Of a stretch of 64,000 bases of DNA, positions 48,581-58,270 are shown one piece after another. Origin of the DNA: Closterium sp. Naga37s-1. Taxonomy: Eukaryota > Streptophyta > Zygnematophyceae > Desmidiales > Closteriaceae. The notes under the pieces are model-generated. The model saw only the letters and a program-made list of their open reading frames with translations, ran no database searches and was not told the DNA's origin. The translations under genes were made by a program, and so were the position numbers. The first letter of the stretch is position 1. Every line of letters begins with the position of its first letter. The stretch spans positions 1,502,501 to 1,566,500 of the forward strand of contig CANJKZ010000139.1 in NCBI GenBank assembly GCA_947471745.1, read 5' to 3'.

Positions 48581-50776
48581 CCAGTCTCTCCACTTCCTGG
48601 TCCTTCTCCCTACACTGCGCCGACGGGAGGTCTTACGGAGCGTCGTGAGCCTGAGTCTCGTCCTCCGTCGCCTGAGACTCGTCCAGATTCGTCTGAGTCG
48701 CGTCCAGAGTCGCCTGTCCGCGCTGTCCGCGCTGGTCGTCGTGTTCCACGTCAGCGTCCTCCTCCTGTCCTTGGCACTCACTATATGACCCTGCGTCCCT
48801 CTACTGCTCCACAGCGTGTCCCACTGCCGTCTCCACCAGCGTCCTCTCTTCCTGTTCTTGCTGACCCGGAGTCTGACTCTCTTCGTGCTGCCAGTCCTAC
48901 TGTCCCGCGTCTCCTTGCCACTGCTGTCACTGACCCTTCCTTTGAGTCCTCTGCTGCGTCTTCTCTAGTCGCTGAGCTTGTTGACTTTGCTGCTGCCTAT
49001 CGTCTAGACTACGCCGCTAGCCTTGTTGCTGAGTCTGAGTCTGAGTCTGTCTGTCCTCCGTCTGTCGGGGGTGAGTGTGCTCTTGGCACGGACGTCCTTG
49101 AGGACAGACAGGAGGAGTTTGAGTGCTTTGCCGCTGCTTTGCCTCATCTCGTGTCCATGCTAGTTGCCCCTGAGGGAGACCCGGATGCACCAGACATCCC
49201 GACCCCACGCTCCTACGCAGAGGCGATGGAGGGTCCCTACTCCTCTCAGTGGCAGACAGCCATGGACGCAGAGATGGCTTCCTGGAAGTCCACAGGCACC
49301 TACGTCGACGAGGTTCCCCCACCTGGGGCGAACATCGTCAGTGGCATGTGGATTTTCAGGGTGAAGCGGCCGCCGGGTTCTCCGCCTGTCTTCAAGGCGC
49401 GTTACGTTGCACGAGGCTTCAGTCAGCGAGAGGCAGTTGACTTCTTCCAGACCTTCTCCCCGACCCCGAAGATGACCACTCTTCGGGTTCTGCTGCACGT
49501 CGCTGCTCAGCGTGACTACGAGCTCCACTCTCTTGACTTCAGCACTGCGTTCTTACAGGGCAGCCTGCACGAGGAGATCTGGCTGCGCCGCCCACCTGGC
49601 TTCACTGGGTCGTTCCCTCCTGGTACCCAGTGGAGCCTCCGGCGGCCAGTCTACGGTCTCCGCCAGGCACCCCGTGAGTGGCACGACACACTGAGGACTA
49701 CTCTTGCTGCTCTTGGGTTTGCTCCTTCTACTGCTGACCCGTCGCTGTTTCTACGCACCGACACCACTCTGCCGCCATTCTACGTCCTTGTTTACGTAGA
49801 CGACTTGGTCTTTGCTACTGCTGACACTGAGGCACTCGCCCACGTGAAGTCGGAGCTGCAGAAGAGACACACGTGCACAGACCTGGGTGAGCTGACAAGC
49901 TATCTTGGCTTGCGGATCACCCGGGACAGAGCACAGCGCACCATCACCTTGACTCAGTCACACATGGTGCAGCAGGTCCTTCAGCGCTTCCGCTTCACGT
50001 ACTCCTCGCCTCAGCCCACTCCTCTGCCTACCGGTCACTCGCTCTCAGCTCTGCCTTCGGATGAGTCCGTAGAGCCGAGTGGCCCGTATCCAGAGCTTGT
50101 GGGCTGCCTCATGTACCTGATGACCTGCACTCGACCTGACCTGGCATACCCTCTTAGCATCCTAGCACGCTATGTCGCTCCCGGCCGTCACCGGAAGGAG
50201 CACATGGATGCCGCTAAGAGGGTGTTGCGCTACTTGTGCAGTACGTCGGGCATGGGGCTCGTGCTTGGAGGTCGGAGCGACGTTGTCCTCACGGGTCACT
50301 CAGACGCTTCTTGGGCTGACGACCAGGCTACGCAGCGGTCGTCTCAGGGTTACACCTTCAGCCTTGGCTCTGGTTCAGTTTCTTGGCGTTCTACTCGCTC
50401 TTCTTCTGTTCTCAGCTCCAGTTGTGAGGCTGAGATCTACGCCACAGCCATGGCTGCACAGGAGTTACGCTGGCTCACCTACCTGCTGACCGACCTGGGA
50501 GAGCGGCCTCGTTCTCCTCCAGTGCTGTACGTTGACAACAAGGCCGCCATTGCCTTGTGTGAGGAGCACAGACTGGAGCACAGGACGAAGCACATCGCTC
50601 TGCGCTACTTCCTTGCTCGAGAGCTGCAGCAGCGTGGTCAGCTTCGTCTGCGTTACGTGGCCACTCGGGCCAACACTGCTGATGTGTTCACCAAGGCGCT
50701 TCAGCCTTGTGACCATCAGCGTTTCTGTACTGTTCTAGGCCTTGTGCCTACTCTCCCTCACTTGCTCACTTCTTGA
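48581..50776 (+). CDS. RT-RNase H of element B
   Basis: In frame with the upstream polyprotein after the TAG, ending in TGA. A Pro/Glu/Arg-rich linker (ERREPESRPPSPETRP) leads into RT: SQWQTAMDAEMASWKSTG, FSTAFLQGSLHEEIW, RPVYGLRQAPREW, catalytic VYVDDLVF intact, then RNase H with GHSDASWADD, SSCEAEIYA, YVDNKAAIAL and ANTADVFTKAL. All catalytic residues I can check are present. Without readthrough of the TAG only an internal start could express it (ATG 48785). Confidence 0.92.
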   Translation, partial: PVSPLPGPSPYTAPTGGLTERREPESRPPSPETRPDSSESRPESPVRAVRAGRRVPRQRPPPVLGTHYMTLRPSTAPQRVPLPSPPASSLPVLADPESDSLRAASPTVPRLLATAVTDPSFESSAASSLVAELVDFAAAYRLDYAASLVAESESESVCPPSVGGECALGTDVLEDRQEEFECFAAALPHLVSMLVAPEGDPDAPDIPTPRSYAEAMEGPYSSQWQTAMDAEMASWKSTGTYVDEVPPPGANIVSGMWIFRVKRPPGSPPVFKARYVARGFSQREAVDFFQTFSPTPKMTTLRVLLHVAAQRDYELHSLDFSTAFLQGSLHEEIWLRRPPGFTGSFPPGTQWSLRRPVYGLRQAPREWHDTLRTTLAALGFAPSTADPSLFLRTDTTLPPFYVLVYVDDLVFATADTEALAHVKSELQKRHTCTDLGELTSYLGLRITRDRAQRTITLTQSHMVQQVLQRFRFTYSSPQPTPLPTGHSLSALPSDESVEPSGPYPELVGCLMYLMTCTRPDLAYPLSILARYVAPGRHRKEHMDAAKRVLRYLCSTSGMGLVLGGRSDVVLTGHSDASWADDQATQRSSQGYTFSLGSGSVSWRSTRSSSVLSSSCEAEIYATAMAAQELRWLTYLLTDLGERPRSPPVLYVDNKAAIALCEEHRLEHRTKHIALRYFLARELQQRGQLRLRYVATRANTADVFTKALQPCDHQRFCTVLGLVPTLPHLLTS

Positions 50777-50876
50777 CTTTGCTTGTACTGTGATCTCTAT
50801 ATATATATACCTGCATGTTTACTCTTTTTAGGTTGTGATCACTGTACCTCTTGTTATATTATCAAACTGCATGTGA

Positions 50877-50972
50877 ACTGGTCTTGTGACCACTTGCTTG
50901 TGCTCGGAATTTGTGTGGTTTCCTTGAGATCCACCCTGAGCTTGCTTTGCTTTGACTGGTCTTGTGACCATC
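50877..50972 (+). promoter_or_regulatory. 3' UTR hairpin pair of B
   Basis: Two copies of GGTC-TTGT-GACC (50880-50891 and 50958-50969), each a 4-bp stem with a TTGT loop, between the RNase H stop and the 3' LTR. Homologous positions in E, N, P, G and Q keep the stem, with GGCC/GGCC replacing GGTC/GACC in several. Confidence 0.6.
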
Positions 50973-51002
50973 TGGTTGTCTCCCACTTAGCCTATGGGGG
51001 TG

Positions 51003-51140
51003 TGTCAAACATTATACATGTTCATATTGTGTAGGCTATAGTGGGTTTAGCCTTAGGGGGTACAACATTGCTAGGGTTTCCTACTTGTATCACCCTGCTG
51101 CCTAGTTTCACACATTCTCGTTCAGTTCTACATTCCAACA
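51003..51140 (+). repeat. 3' LTR of B
   Basis: Identical to 44146-44283; preceded by CCTATGGGGGTG (polypurine tract) and followed by the target duplication TGGTG. Confidence 0.95.
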
Positions 51141-51145
51141 TGGTG

Positions 51146-51210
51146 CGGGTGAAATTTTGATTCGCTCCCCCAGTTCCTGCGCGTACTTAGAAAATGACAG
51201 GTGAATTGAT
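51146..51210 (-). pseudogene. Small RT/RNase H connection piece of D between B and Q
   Basis: On the minus strand it reads IHLSFSKYAQELGERIKIS, and then PAPLSTPYR across the B insertion. It is flanked left by the B target duplication and right by the Q target duplication (TTGAT, 51206-51210). It shows that 43365-44145 and 53392 onward are one gene. Confidence 0.8.
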
Positions 51211-51341
51211 TGTCAGAATCAAGTGAGCTGGAATGAATGAACTATGCAACAGTGAGATACAAGTAGTGAACCCTAAATGGGTGATCCCCTCTAGAGTGAA
51301 CCTCATTGAAGCCTACAAGCTAACAAACATATAAATTGACA
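51211..51341 (-). repeat. 3' LTR of Q
   Basis: 131 bp, TGTCAATTTATATG...GATTCTGACA on the minus strand, after TTGCCTATGGGGGTG. 3' UTR hairpins at 51383-51394 (GGTC-TTGT-GACC) and 51467-51478 (GGCC-TTAT-GGCC). Confidence 0.8.
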
Positions 51342-51580
51342 CACCCCCATAGGCAAAGTGAGGGATAGCCAACGCAACAAACGGTCACAAGACCAGTCAA
51401 GAGAAGCAAACAAAGCAAAGCTCAGGGTGGATCTCAAGATCACCACGAGTCTGAGCACAAGCAAGTGGCCATAAGGCCAGTTCACATGCAGAGTTATAAA
51501 AGCACAAGCACTATAGTGATCACAACCTAACAAGAGTAAGCATGCAGGTATAGATATACAGATCACAGTACAAGGCAAAG

Positions 51581-53150
51581 TCAAGCAGTAAGCAAGTGAG
51601 GCAGAGTAGGCATAAGGCCTAGAGCAGTGCAGAAACGCTGATGATCACCAGACATTAGTGCATTGGTGAAGATACCAGCAGTGTTGGCCCGTGAGGCCAC
51701 GTAGGTAAGGCGAAGCTGACCACGCTGCTGTAACTCTCGAGCGAGGAAGTAACGAAGTGAAATATGCTTCGTTCTGTGCTCCAGTCTCTGCTCCCGACAC
51801 AAGGCAATCGTTGCCTTGTTGTCGACGTACAGAACCGGAGGAGAATGAGCCGATCACCCAAGTCTGTCAGCAGGTAGGTCAGCCAGCGTAACTCCTGAGC
51901 AGCCATAGCCCTAGCGTAGATCTCGGCCTCACAGCAGGAACTAAGTACAGAAGACGAGCGGGTGGACCTCCAGGATACAGAACCAGTGCCGATACTGAAA
52001 GTGTAACCCTGTGACGAGCGCTGGGTCGCCTGGTCATCGGCCCAAGAAGCGTCGGAGTGACCCGTGAGTACAACTGGAACTCGTCCTCCAAGCACAAGCC
52101 CCATGCCCGATGTACTGAACAAGTAACGCAGCAATCTCGTAGCAGCCCGCCAGTGCTCTGGTCGGTGTCTCCCGGGCGCAACGTAGCGCGTCAGGATGCT
52201 GAGAGGGTACGCGAGGTCAGGTCGAGTGCAAGTCATCAGGTACATGAGGCAGCCCACAAGCTCTGAATACTGACCACTCGGCTCTAAAGACTCGTCCGAA
52301 GGTGGAGCTGAGAGCGAGTGGCCTATAGGCAGAGGAGTGGACTGTGGCGAGGAGAACTGGAAGCCGAACCGCTGAAGGACCTGGTGCACCATGTGTGAGT
52401 GAGTCACTGTGATGGTGCGTCGTGCTCTGTCCCGGGTGATCTACAAGCCAAGATAACTGCGCAGCTCACCTATGTCAATGCAGGTGTGTCTCTTAGGCAG
52501 CTCCAAATTCACAAGGGTTAGTGCCTTAGTGTCGGCAGTAGCAAAAACCAAGTCGTCAACGTACACGAAGATGTAAAACGGCGGCAGAGAAGGGTCGGTG
52601 CGCAGAAACAGCGGCGGGTCGGCAGTCCAAGGAGCAAATCCAAGAGCCGCAAGTGTAGTCCTCAGTGTGTCGTGCCACTCGCGGGGCGCTTGACTGAGAC
52701 CGTAGACTGGCCGCCGAAGGCTCCACTGAGTACTCTCAGGAAACGACCCAGTGAAGCCAGGTGGGCGGCACAGCCAGATCTCCTCGTGAAGGCTGCCCTG
52801 CAAGAAAGCTGTGCTGAAGTCAAACGAGTGGAGCTCGTAGTCACGCTGTGCTGCAACGTGCAGTAACACCCAAAGAGTGGTCATCTTCGGGGTGGGGGAG
52901 AAGGTCTGAAAGAAGTCGACCCCACGTCGCTGACTGAAGCCTCGTGCAACGTAACGCGCCTTGAAGGATGGCGGAGAACACGGCAGCCGTTTCACTCTGA
53001 AGATCCACATGCCATCGACTATGTTCGCCCCAGGAGGGGGAACTGCGTCGACGTAGGTGCCTGTGGACTTCCAGGAAGCCATCTCTGCATCCATGGATGT
53101 CTGCCACTGAGAGGAGTAGTTACCCGTGATCGCCTCTGCGCGATAGTAGC
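51581..53150 (-). pseudogene. RT-RNase H of element Q, broken
   Basis: RT from NYSSQWQTSMDAEM (about 53130) through FSTAFLQGSLHEEIW and VYVDDLVFAT, TAG at 52441-52443 in the LGL-ITRDRARR segment, then RNase H: GHSDASWADD, SSCCEAEIYA, frameshift near 51840, and ANTAGIFTNAL (the usual FTKAL motif altered). It starts directly after a leader of about 70 bp, so everything upstream of RT was deleted. Not functional. Confidence 0.82.
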
Positions 53151-53221
53151 AACGGGCGCGCGACGGGCAGGAGATAGGGTTTTGGTAGGGCCTGGGCTTA
53201 GAAGCCTAGGCCAAGGGGGTA

Positions 53222-53386
53222 TCAAGAGAGTTGAGCCAAGTAGGAGTGATTGCACTATGGAAAGAGGAGTACAAATAGGCAAGCAGCAAGAACAACTAGA
53301 GGTGCACCACCAAACGGAGTACAGGATAACTACACTACATATAAACCACAAGCAATTATATAAATTTTATGAAATATATTTCGACA
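53222..53386 (-). repeat. 5' LTR of Q, different sequence from its 3' LTR
   Basis: On the minus strand TGTCGAAATATATTTC... with CTATTTGTACTCC and ATAGTGCAATCACTCC, the same layout as the family LTRs; its inner end (about 53222) is inferred. It is followed inward by an inverted repeat GGCCT/GGCTT...AAGCC/AGGCC (53189-53212). The outer end is fixed by the TTGAT duplication. Confidence 0.6.
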
Positions 53387-53391
53387 TTGAT

Positions 53392-54660
53392 TCTCGCGCG
53401 TAAGTGATGTTGAGCCCTAGGAACTGTGTGACTTTGTGGTTCGATAGTTCCGTCGGCGGCAGTTTTTTAGGCGAAAAAAACCTTTTCCGGATAGCACCCT
53501 CTTCCCCTTCACTGCTGCACGCTCGACTAGGACCGAGGTGTCTCATGACTCCAGCGCTTTCAGCTCCGCATCCATGGCTGCTCGCCATTCCTTGGCATGT
53601 GGGCCAGTTAGGGCTTGTCGCGGGTTCTTGGGCTCGACGACTTGCGGAGCGGTGGCTGTGGCGGTGTGTAGGCCGAGTAGTTGCAGACCCGTAACGTTAG
53701 CATCTCCATGCCGTTCCTGAGGAATTACTGTCGTCGCTTTCGTTTGCGGGCGGAGTGCTCCTTGCTGGGTCTCGGAGACGTGAGGGGTCATGTGCGCCGT
53801 CATCATCGTCATCGTCCTCGTCCTCGTTGCGCGGGCGAGGAGGTACTCCGGGGTGTTCATCAGTGAGGCCGCGTTCGAGGGCCGTGGCAGCTGCCTCATA
53901 TTTTGGAGAGGCGAAGCTCCTGCCGCTGTTGGCGTAGGCCCGTGTCGCTCCTGCTTGCCGGTCTTCAAGGTAACTTGCGAGGGTGATGCGTTTGTAGAAG
54001 AGAACGTCTCGTGCAGGTGCGATCTTGTTGGTGTCCAGGTCTAAGGTCAACCAACCCTTGTATTTGTAGCTAATCCCAAGATGAATCTCCCAGCGCGCGC
54101 GATCGGTAAACTTGCCGATGGTAGCAAAAGTCGGCCTGTATTGCACCATGCAGCCCCATAGTCTCAGCATGGAGGTGTCGCCCTTGGGCCCGGTCCACTT
54201 CACATGAGGTGAGATGTTTCCTCTGTTGGTGGTGATGGACAGAAGGCTGTGCAGCCTTACAACGTGGTGCATGGCGTAGGTTGTACTTAATGGGGAGGCC
54301 GGACTGCTTCAGGAGTGTGCGTACTTTTGTCATGAGAGTGCGGTTGATGTTCTCGGCGACTCATTGGTGCGGATGAGTGTAGGTGAGTGAGATGTGGTGG
54401 AGGATCCCTTTTCCTGTGAGAAAGCTTTGCAGCTCGTTGCTGCGGAATTCTGCTGCGCCGTCCGTCTGCCATACCTTCAGCTTCTTTCCTGATTGTCGCT
54501 GCGCGTGAGCCAGCCAGACCAGGAATACTTCGGGTGCCTTCGCCCGAGTGTCAACATTTGCTACCAAGACGTAGCGTGAGTTTGCTTCCACGAAGGTAAG
54601 AGTGTAGCTCTTGTCATTGATCCCGCCATAGCCGACGACAAGGAAGTCACTGTACACCTT
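53392..54660 (-). pseudogene. Integrase and RT remnant of element D
   Basis: Integrase on the minus strand: KVYSDFLVVGYGG, VWQTDGAAEFRSNEL (second Asp), a TGA after THPHQ at 54361, then ENINRTLMTKVRTLL (catalytic Glu region), CMVQYRPTFATIGKF, and an acidic linker. RT begins HAKEWRAAMDAELKALES (about 53550-53600) and then jumps to HKVTQFLGLNITYARES at 53392-53440: the RT core including YVDD is deleted. The same family as C by sequence. Dead. Confidence 0.8.
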
Positions 54661-56013
54661 CTGCAGCTTCTGGTAGCGGTTGGTGCTTGGCTCGAGCGAG
54701 GTATATGCTTGGTGTGGGAGAGCAGCTGTGGGGCAGACGGTGCAGGTTTGCGGTTGTGAGGTGCTCCGTGGTTCTGAGCCGTCAGGGCGCAGTAGTGCGC
54801 CAGGGAGAAAAACCTTTGCAGTGAGGCAAATGTTGAAGGTTTGGCGTGAGGGGTGGCCGAGAAGTTGATGCCAGAGGTCATCATCTGCGCGAACTCTAGG
54901 GGTGCGCGGGTATCGTGCGCGATGCGCGTTTGCCTATTCCTCTGTTTCGTCATGAATTGTTTGCGCCGGTGCTTCTTCTTTTTCTCCGGCTTCTTCGTGT
55001 GGCCTCTGCCTCTGCTTCTGCTTCTGAATCTAGTTCTGGTTCTCCATCTGTTGGCAGGGTTGATGTAGCAAGCGCGAGAAAGCTGCGGTCGGGGATGGTG
55101 AGGTGCGGAGTGGTGGTGCCTTCGATGAATCGTGCGAGTAGGTGAGGACGGGATGGGATCCGAGGGCGTCTCGTGGCGGCGTTGCTGGCTCATTGCTCCA
55201 GTCGATCCAGGAACGGGACGAATTCGACACATGAGGTGAGCGAGGTGGTGCTGGCAAATTTTGCGGACGTCGCCCGAGGGGAACTATGGTCCTTGTTGGA
55301 GTCCGTTCGGCTTCGAATTCTCTCTCTGCCTCCTCTAGTTCTTCTCGGGTGAGGTCCCAGCCTGTTTCGGTGTTTCCCCAGCCTCCTCCACCGGTGCCCC
55401 AGCCGCCGCCGGTACCCCAGCGGCCTGTACCAGATGCCCATGTGCCGCCTGTGTTGGCCGAGCTTCCTCCGCCCCATCCTCCTTCATTGGATGCTGCCCA
55501 TTCAGGGTCCCAGCCTTGTGCGGTCCTTTCTCGCACGAGGTCTTCCTGCTCCTTGCGCGCGACCTCCTCCTCTTGTTCCTTCACACTTGGTTCTTCCGGC
55601 TTGGCTGGATCTTTCCACTCCTTGTCCTCCTGGCGGTGAGTCTCCCTTGTGTAAGGGCGCGCCTGCCCCTTTGCGTCGTACGTTCCCTTTGCCTCCCCTT
55701 TCGGAATCCAGCGGAGACGTTCGGCTGCAGATCCAGGGTGTGGACGTTCTGACGAGCCGAAGATGAGATAGGAGACAGTGGCGAATTCCGTTTATGTCAT
55801 TCCTTCTTTAGGCGGCGCGAGACTCTCGGCTTCTTGAAACGCGGCGACTCCTCCACCAGCGACGTTGGTGCAACTCGCGGTGGGTGTGAAGCAGCTGGTG
55901 CAGAGTCCGTTGGGGCCAAGAGTGTGTAGATCCGTTTCGCGAGGGTGAGGATTTCGCCTGATCCAGTGTTGGCCGTTTGGGTGTTTCCAGGAATTATCCG
56001 ACGTATACGAGAA
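54661..56013 (-). pseudogene. Pre-integrase and Trp-Gly-rich region of element D
   Basis: Reading toward integrase: a basic, low-complexity spacer (RIYTLLAPTDSAP..., VSRRLKK), then an open frame 55030-55584 with a KEQEEEVARKEQEDLVRERT charged helix, a Trp/Gly-rich segment (55350-55530) with about seven W next to or near G (GWDPEW, GGWGGG, GRWGTG, GGWGNT, TGWDL), an acidic helix, a Ser/Pro-rich tail, and then the pre-integrase DLWHQLLGHPS and CTVCPTAALPHQ. No enzyme motif in the Trp-Gly segment. Two or more frame changes occur around 54900-55030. Confidence 0.65.
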
Positions 56014-56251
56014 TGTTAGAATCTAAACTTAGGATATTAGAAGATTTGGAGCTAAGGGGAGCATGGCAATGGTATCGAGAGGGTTGAGAAGGAGATTGGC
56101 GAAAGAGGGGTTTCAATAAAGTCAAAGCATACAAGATATAGGAAATGGGAAGGGCAAAAGGGTACACGACCAGCAGTTGTTTCTAATAACTAACTAATAC
56201 ACTAGCAAGCTGTAGGCAGTTATACAGGATATGCAAATATACAACTCAACA
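56014..56251 (-). repeat. Solo LTR in D
   Basis: 238 bp with ends TGTTAGAATC...CAACTCAACA on the plus strand, flanked by GAGAA (56009-56013) and GCGAA (56252-56256), a 4-of-5 match. On the minus strand its end AGATTCTAACA matches the U5 end of F and N, so I place it on the minus strand. It splits the D protease-integrase spacer. Confidence 0.6.
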
Positions 56252-57111
56252 GCGAATTCGAGCGGGACGAGATCCACAAGCTCTGTTGATTGAGCGTGCT
56301 CGGCCAAGGTACTTGGGCGGCATGTCGCGAGGAGCGAAGTGAAGTTCGATGTCGCGTGTGAGGGGATCAGTGGTGAACGTGACTCCGCAGTCTAAGAGTT
56401 GTCCCGCAGACAGCAAGTTGAAGCGTAGATTCGGCACGTAAAGCACATCATTAAAGGTGATGTGCGTGTTGCTGTCCCGTGCTTTTAGCACGGCCATGCA
56501 TTGGGCGTTCGCTCATAGCTGGTGGTTGTTTGCGACGGTGACGTAGGTGACTGTGGGGGTGGCAGTAGCGTTAGAGATGTAACGTGTTGACCCCACCATG
56601 TGCTGCCCACATCAGCTGTCCAGGTACCAGTTGTTGTGGTTGTCATTGTTGCCACGTAGGGGCAGCGCGAGTCGCGACGTGACGATAGTCGCTGTGTCGA
56701 CTTAGAGAAATTCTTCTCGCTCGTTCCAGTCCTGGGGAAGAGGTTGCTGATCATGACGGTGAGGAGGACTTTCGCGTAGCTGGATTGGTAAGTTCCAGTC
56801 CTGCTTGTCGTCGCCATTGTAGTAGTGATCATCGGTGAAGGGATTATTACGATCCTCTTCGGGTTGTATTAACTCGCCGACGGGCTCTTCTTCTTCGTCG
56901 GGCGTAGTAGCTCGTGTGCGGCGACGCATCGCCATGTTTCGAATGACGTTTCTTGTTCCTCCCGTCTGTGGCGCTTCTGTCTGCTGCTCCTGTTGTTGTG
57001 CAGGTGGACGGGGAGCTTGAGGTTGAGACCGACGCACGTCTTGTTGACCGACCCAGTTGTTGTGGTGAGTGGAATTGGGGTGGCGATTGTTGGATCGGAA
57101 TCTGCATTAAC
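56252..57111 (-). pseudogene. Gag C-terminus and protease of element D
   Basis: Gag tail rich in Gln/Arg/Asp (ATTPDEEEEPVGELIQPEED, 56702-57037), then protease: WYLDS followed by a TGA, then CGQHMVGSTRYISNA, a second TGA after VANNHQL, and NDVLYVPNLRFNLLSAGQLL, the conserved block after copia protease. The stop sits inside the D-S-G motif. The upstream gag is cut by E at 57112. Confidence 0.75.
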
Positions 57112-57239
57112 TGTCAAATTACATTTGTATGCTTCTATGCTGTAGTGGGGCATACTCTAGTGAGTACAACCCTTTAGGGTTTCATACTTGTACTCATCTT
57201 GCTGCTCAATGCAATCATTCCTGCATAGTGATTCTGACA
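57112..57239 (+). repeat. 5' LTR of E
   Basis: 128 bp, TGTCAAATTACATTTG...GATTCTGACA, followed by TGGTATTCAGAGC (57240-57252) and the inverted repeat AAACCT-GTT-AGGTTT (57256-57270). The 3' copy begins at 63955 with one difference in the 46 bp visible. Confidence 0.92.
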
Positions 57240-57407
57240 TGGTATTCAGAGCAGGAAACCTGTTAGGTTTTTAGGGCCCACCGATCGTTCCGCTAGATCC
57301 TGCCCGAAGCGCCCTTGCGCTGTCCGGCCCTCTCGCACAGTGTCACGCTGCCCTGCAGCTACTCGCACTGCCTTCCCTAGCGCGCTGCCCTGCTGTCACG
57401 CGCGCCA

Positions 57408-57770
57408 CTGCTGCCCGCGAGCAGCCCCTGCCTCGAGCGCCACTGCTGCCCACGAGCAGCCCCTACCTCGAGCGCCACTGCTGCCCGCGAGCAGCCCCTG
57501 CCCCGAGCGCCCCTGCTGCCCGTGAGCAGCCCCTGCCCCGAGCGCCACTGCTGCCCGCGAGCAGCCCCTGCCCCGAGCGCCACTGCTGCCCGCGAGCAGC
57601 CCCTGCCCCAAGCGCCACTGCTGCCCATGAGCAGCCGCTGCCTCGGGCGCCACTGCTGCCCGCGAGCAGCCCCTGCCTCGAGCGCCACTGCTGCCCGCGA
57701 GCAGCCCCTGCCCCGAGCGCCCCTAGTGCCCCGAGCGCCCCTGCTGCCCGTGAGCAGCCCCTGCCCTGTG
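57408..57770 (+). repeat. 35-bp tandem repeats in the E leader
   Basis: Nine or more units of 35 bp ('ctgctgcccgcgagcagcccctgcc...gagcgcca') at 57408, 57443, 57478, 57513 and so on, followed by related GC-rich DNA to 58070. Non-coding leader. Confidence 0.88.
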
Positions 57771-58104
57771 CGTCGCGCCCTGCTGCAGCCCGAGCGTCGT
57801 GCCCTGCTGCAGCCCTCGCATCGCGCTCTGCTGCTCCGCGCGTTGCGCCCTACTGCAGCCCGCGCGTCGTGCTCTGCTGCCCCGCGCGTCGCGCCTTGCT
57901 GCAGCCAGCGCGTCACGCCCTGCTGCCCCGCGCGTCGCGCTCTACTGCAGCCCGCGCGTCGCGCCCTGCTGCCCTGCACAGCGCGCGCCCTGCTGCCCGC
58001 GCCGCCCAGGCCGAGCCGCGCCGTCCAGCCCGAGCTGCCCTGCCCAACCCGAGCCGCCCTGCTGCTACTACTGCTGCTGCTGCTGCTCGTTCTCCTGTTA
58101 AACC

Positions 58105-58106
<2 letters not shown>

Positions 58107-58137
<31 letters not shown>
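58107..58137 (+). other. Poly(A) tract in the E leader
   Basis: 31 A after GTTAAACCCT, about 130 bp upstream of the first ATG (58271). It parallels 45099-45122 in B, which has the same AAACCCTAAA lead-in. Confidence 0.8.
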
Positions 58138-58139
<2 letters not shown>

Positions 58140-58270
58140 TAGAGTTGCTGCGGGGAGTGCTGGAGGTGCAGCCGCCTAGCCCCACCGAGCCGCCCTGCTG
58201 CTACTACTGCTGCTGCTGGTGCTGGAGGTGCTGGAGGTGCTGGACCTACTACTGACCGTCACTGTATGTC

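Larger units (their letters stand above)
44146..51140 (+). mobile_element. Young copia element B, gag-less, identical LTRs
   Basis: 6995 bp between two 138-bp LTRs that I read as identical base for base, with target duplication TGGTG (44141-44145 and 51141-51145). Primer-binding site TGGTATCACGAGC, repeat-rich leader, a poly(A) tract, then protease-integrase and RT-RNase H frames. The Gag capsid domain present in F and P is missing. One TAG (48578-48580) separates integrase from RT. It inserted into the RNase H of D, whose frame rejoins exactly across it. The most recent insertion in the window by LTR identity. Confidence 0.95.
51211..53386 (-). mobile_element. Deletion derivative Q with unlike LTRs
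   Basis: Flanked by TTGAT (51206-51210 and 53387-53391), and the D reading frame rejoins across it (ARES-I-HLSF). Left LTR 51211-51341, right LTR about 53222-53386, between them only a short leader, RT and RNase H; gag, protease and integrase are gone. The two LTRs share layout but not sequence. Confidence 0.78.

Noticed and set aside
57408..57770. Regular repeats in the leaders of B, E, F and P as a CRISPR-like array
   Set aside because: Units are contiguous with no unique spacers, lie in eukaryotic LTR element leaders, and no cas gene is present.
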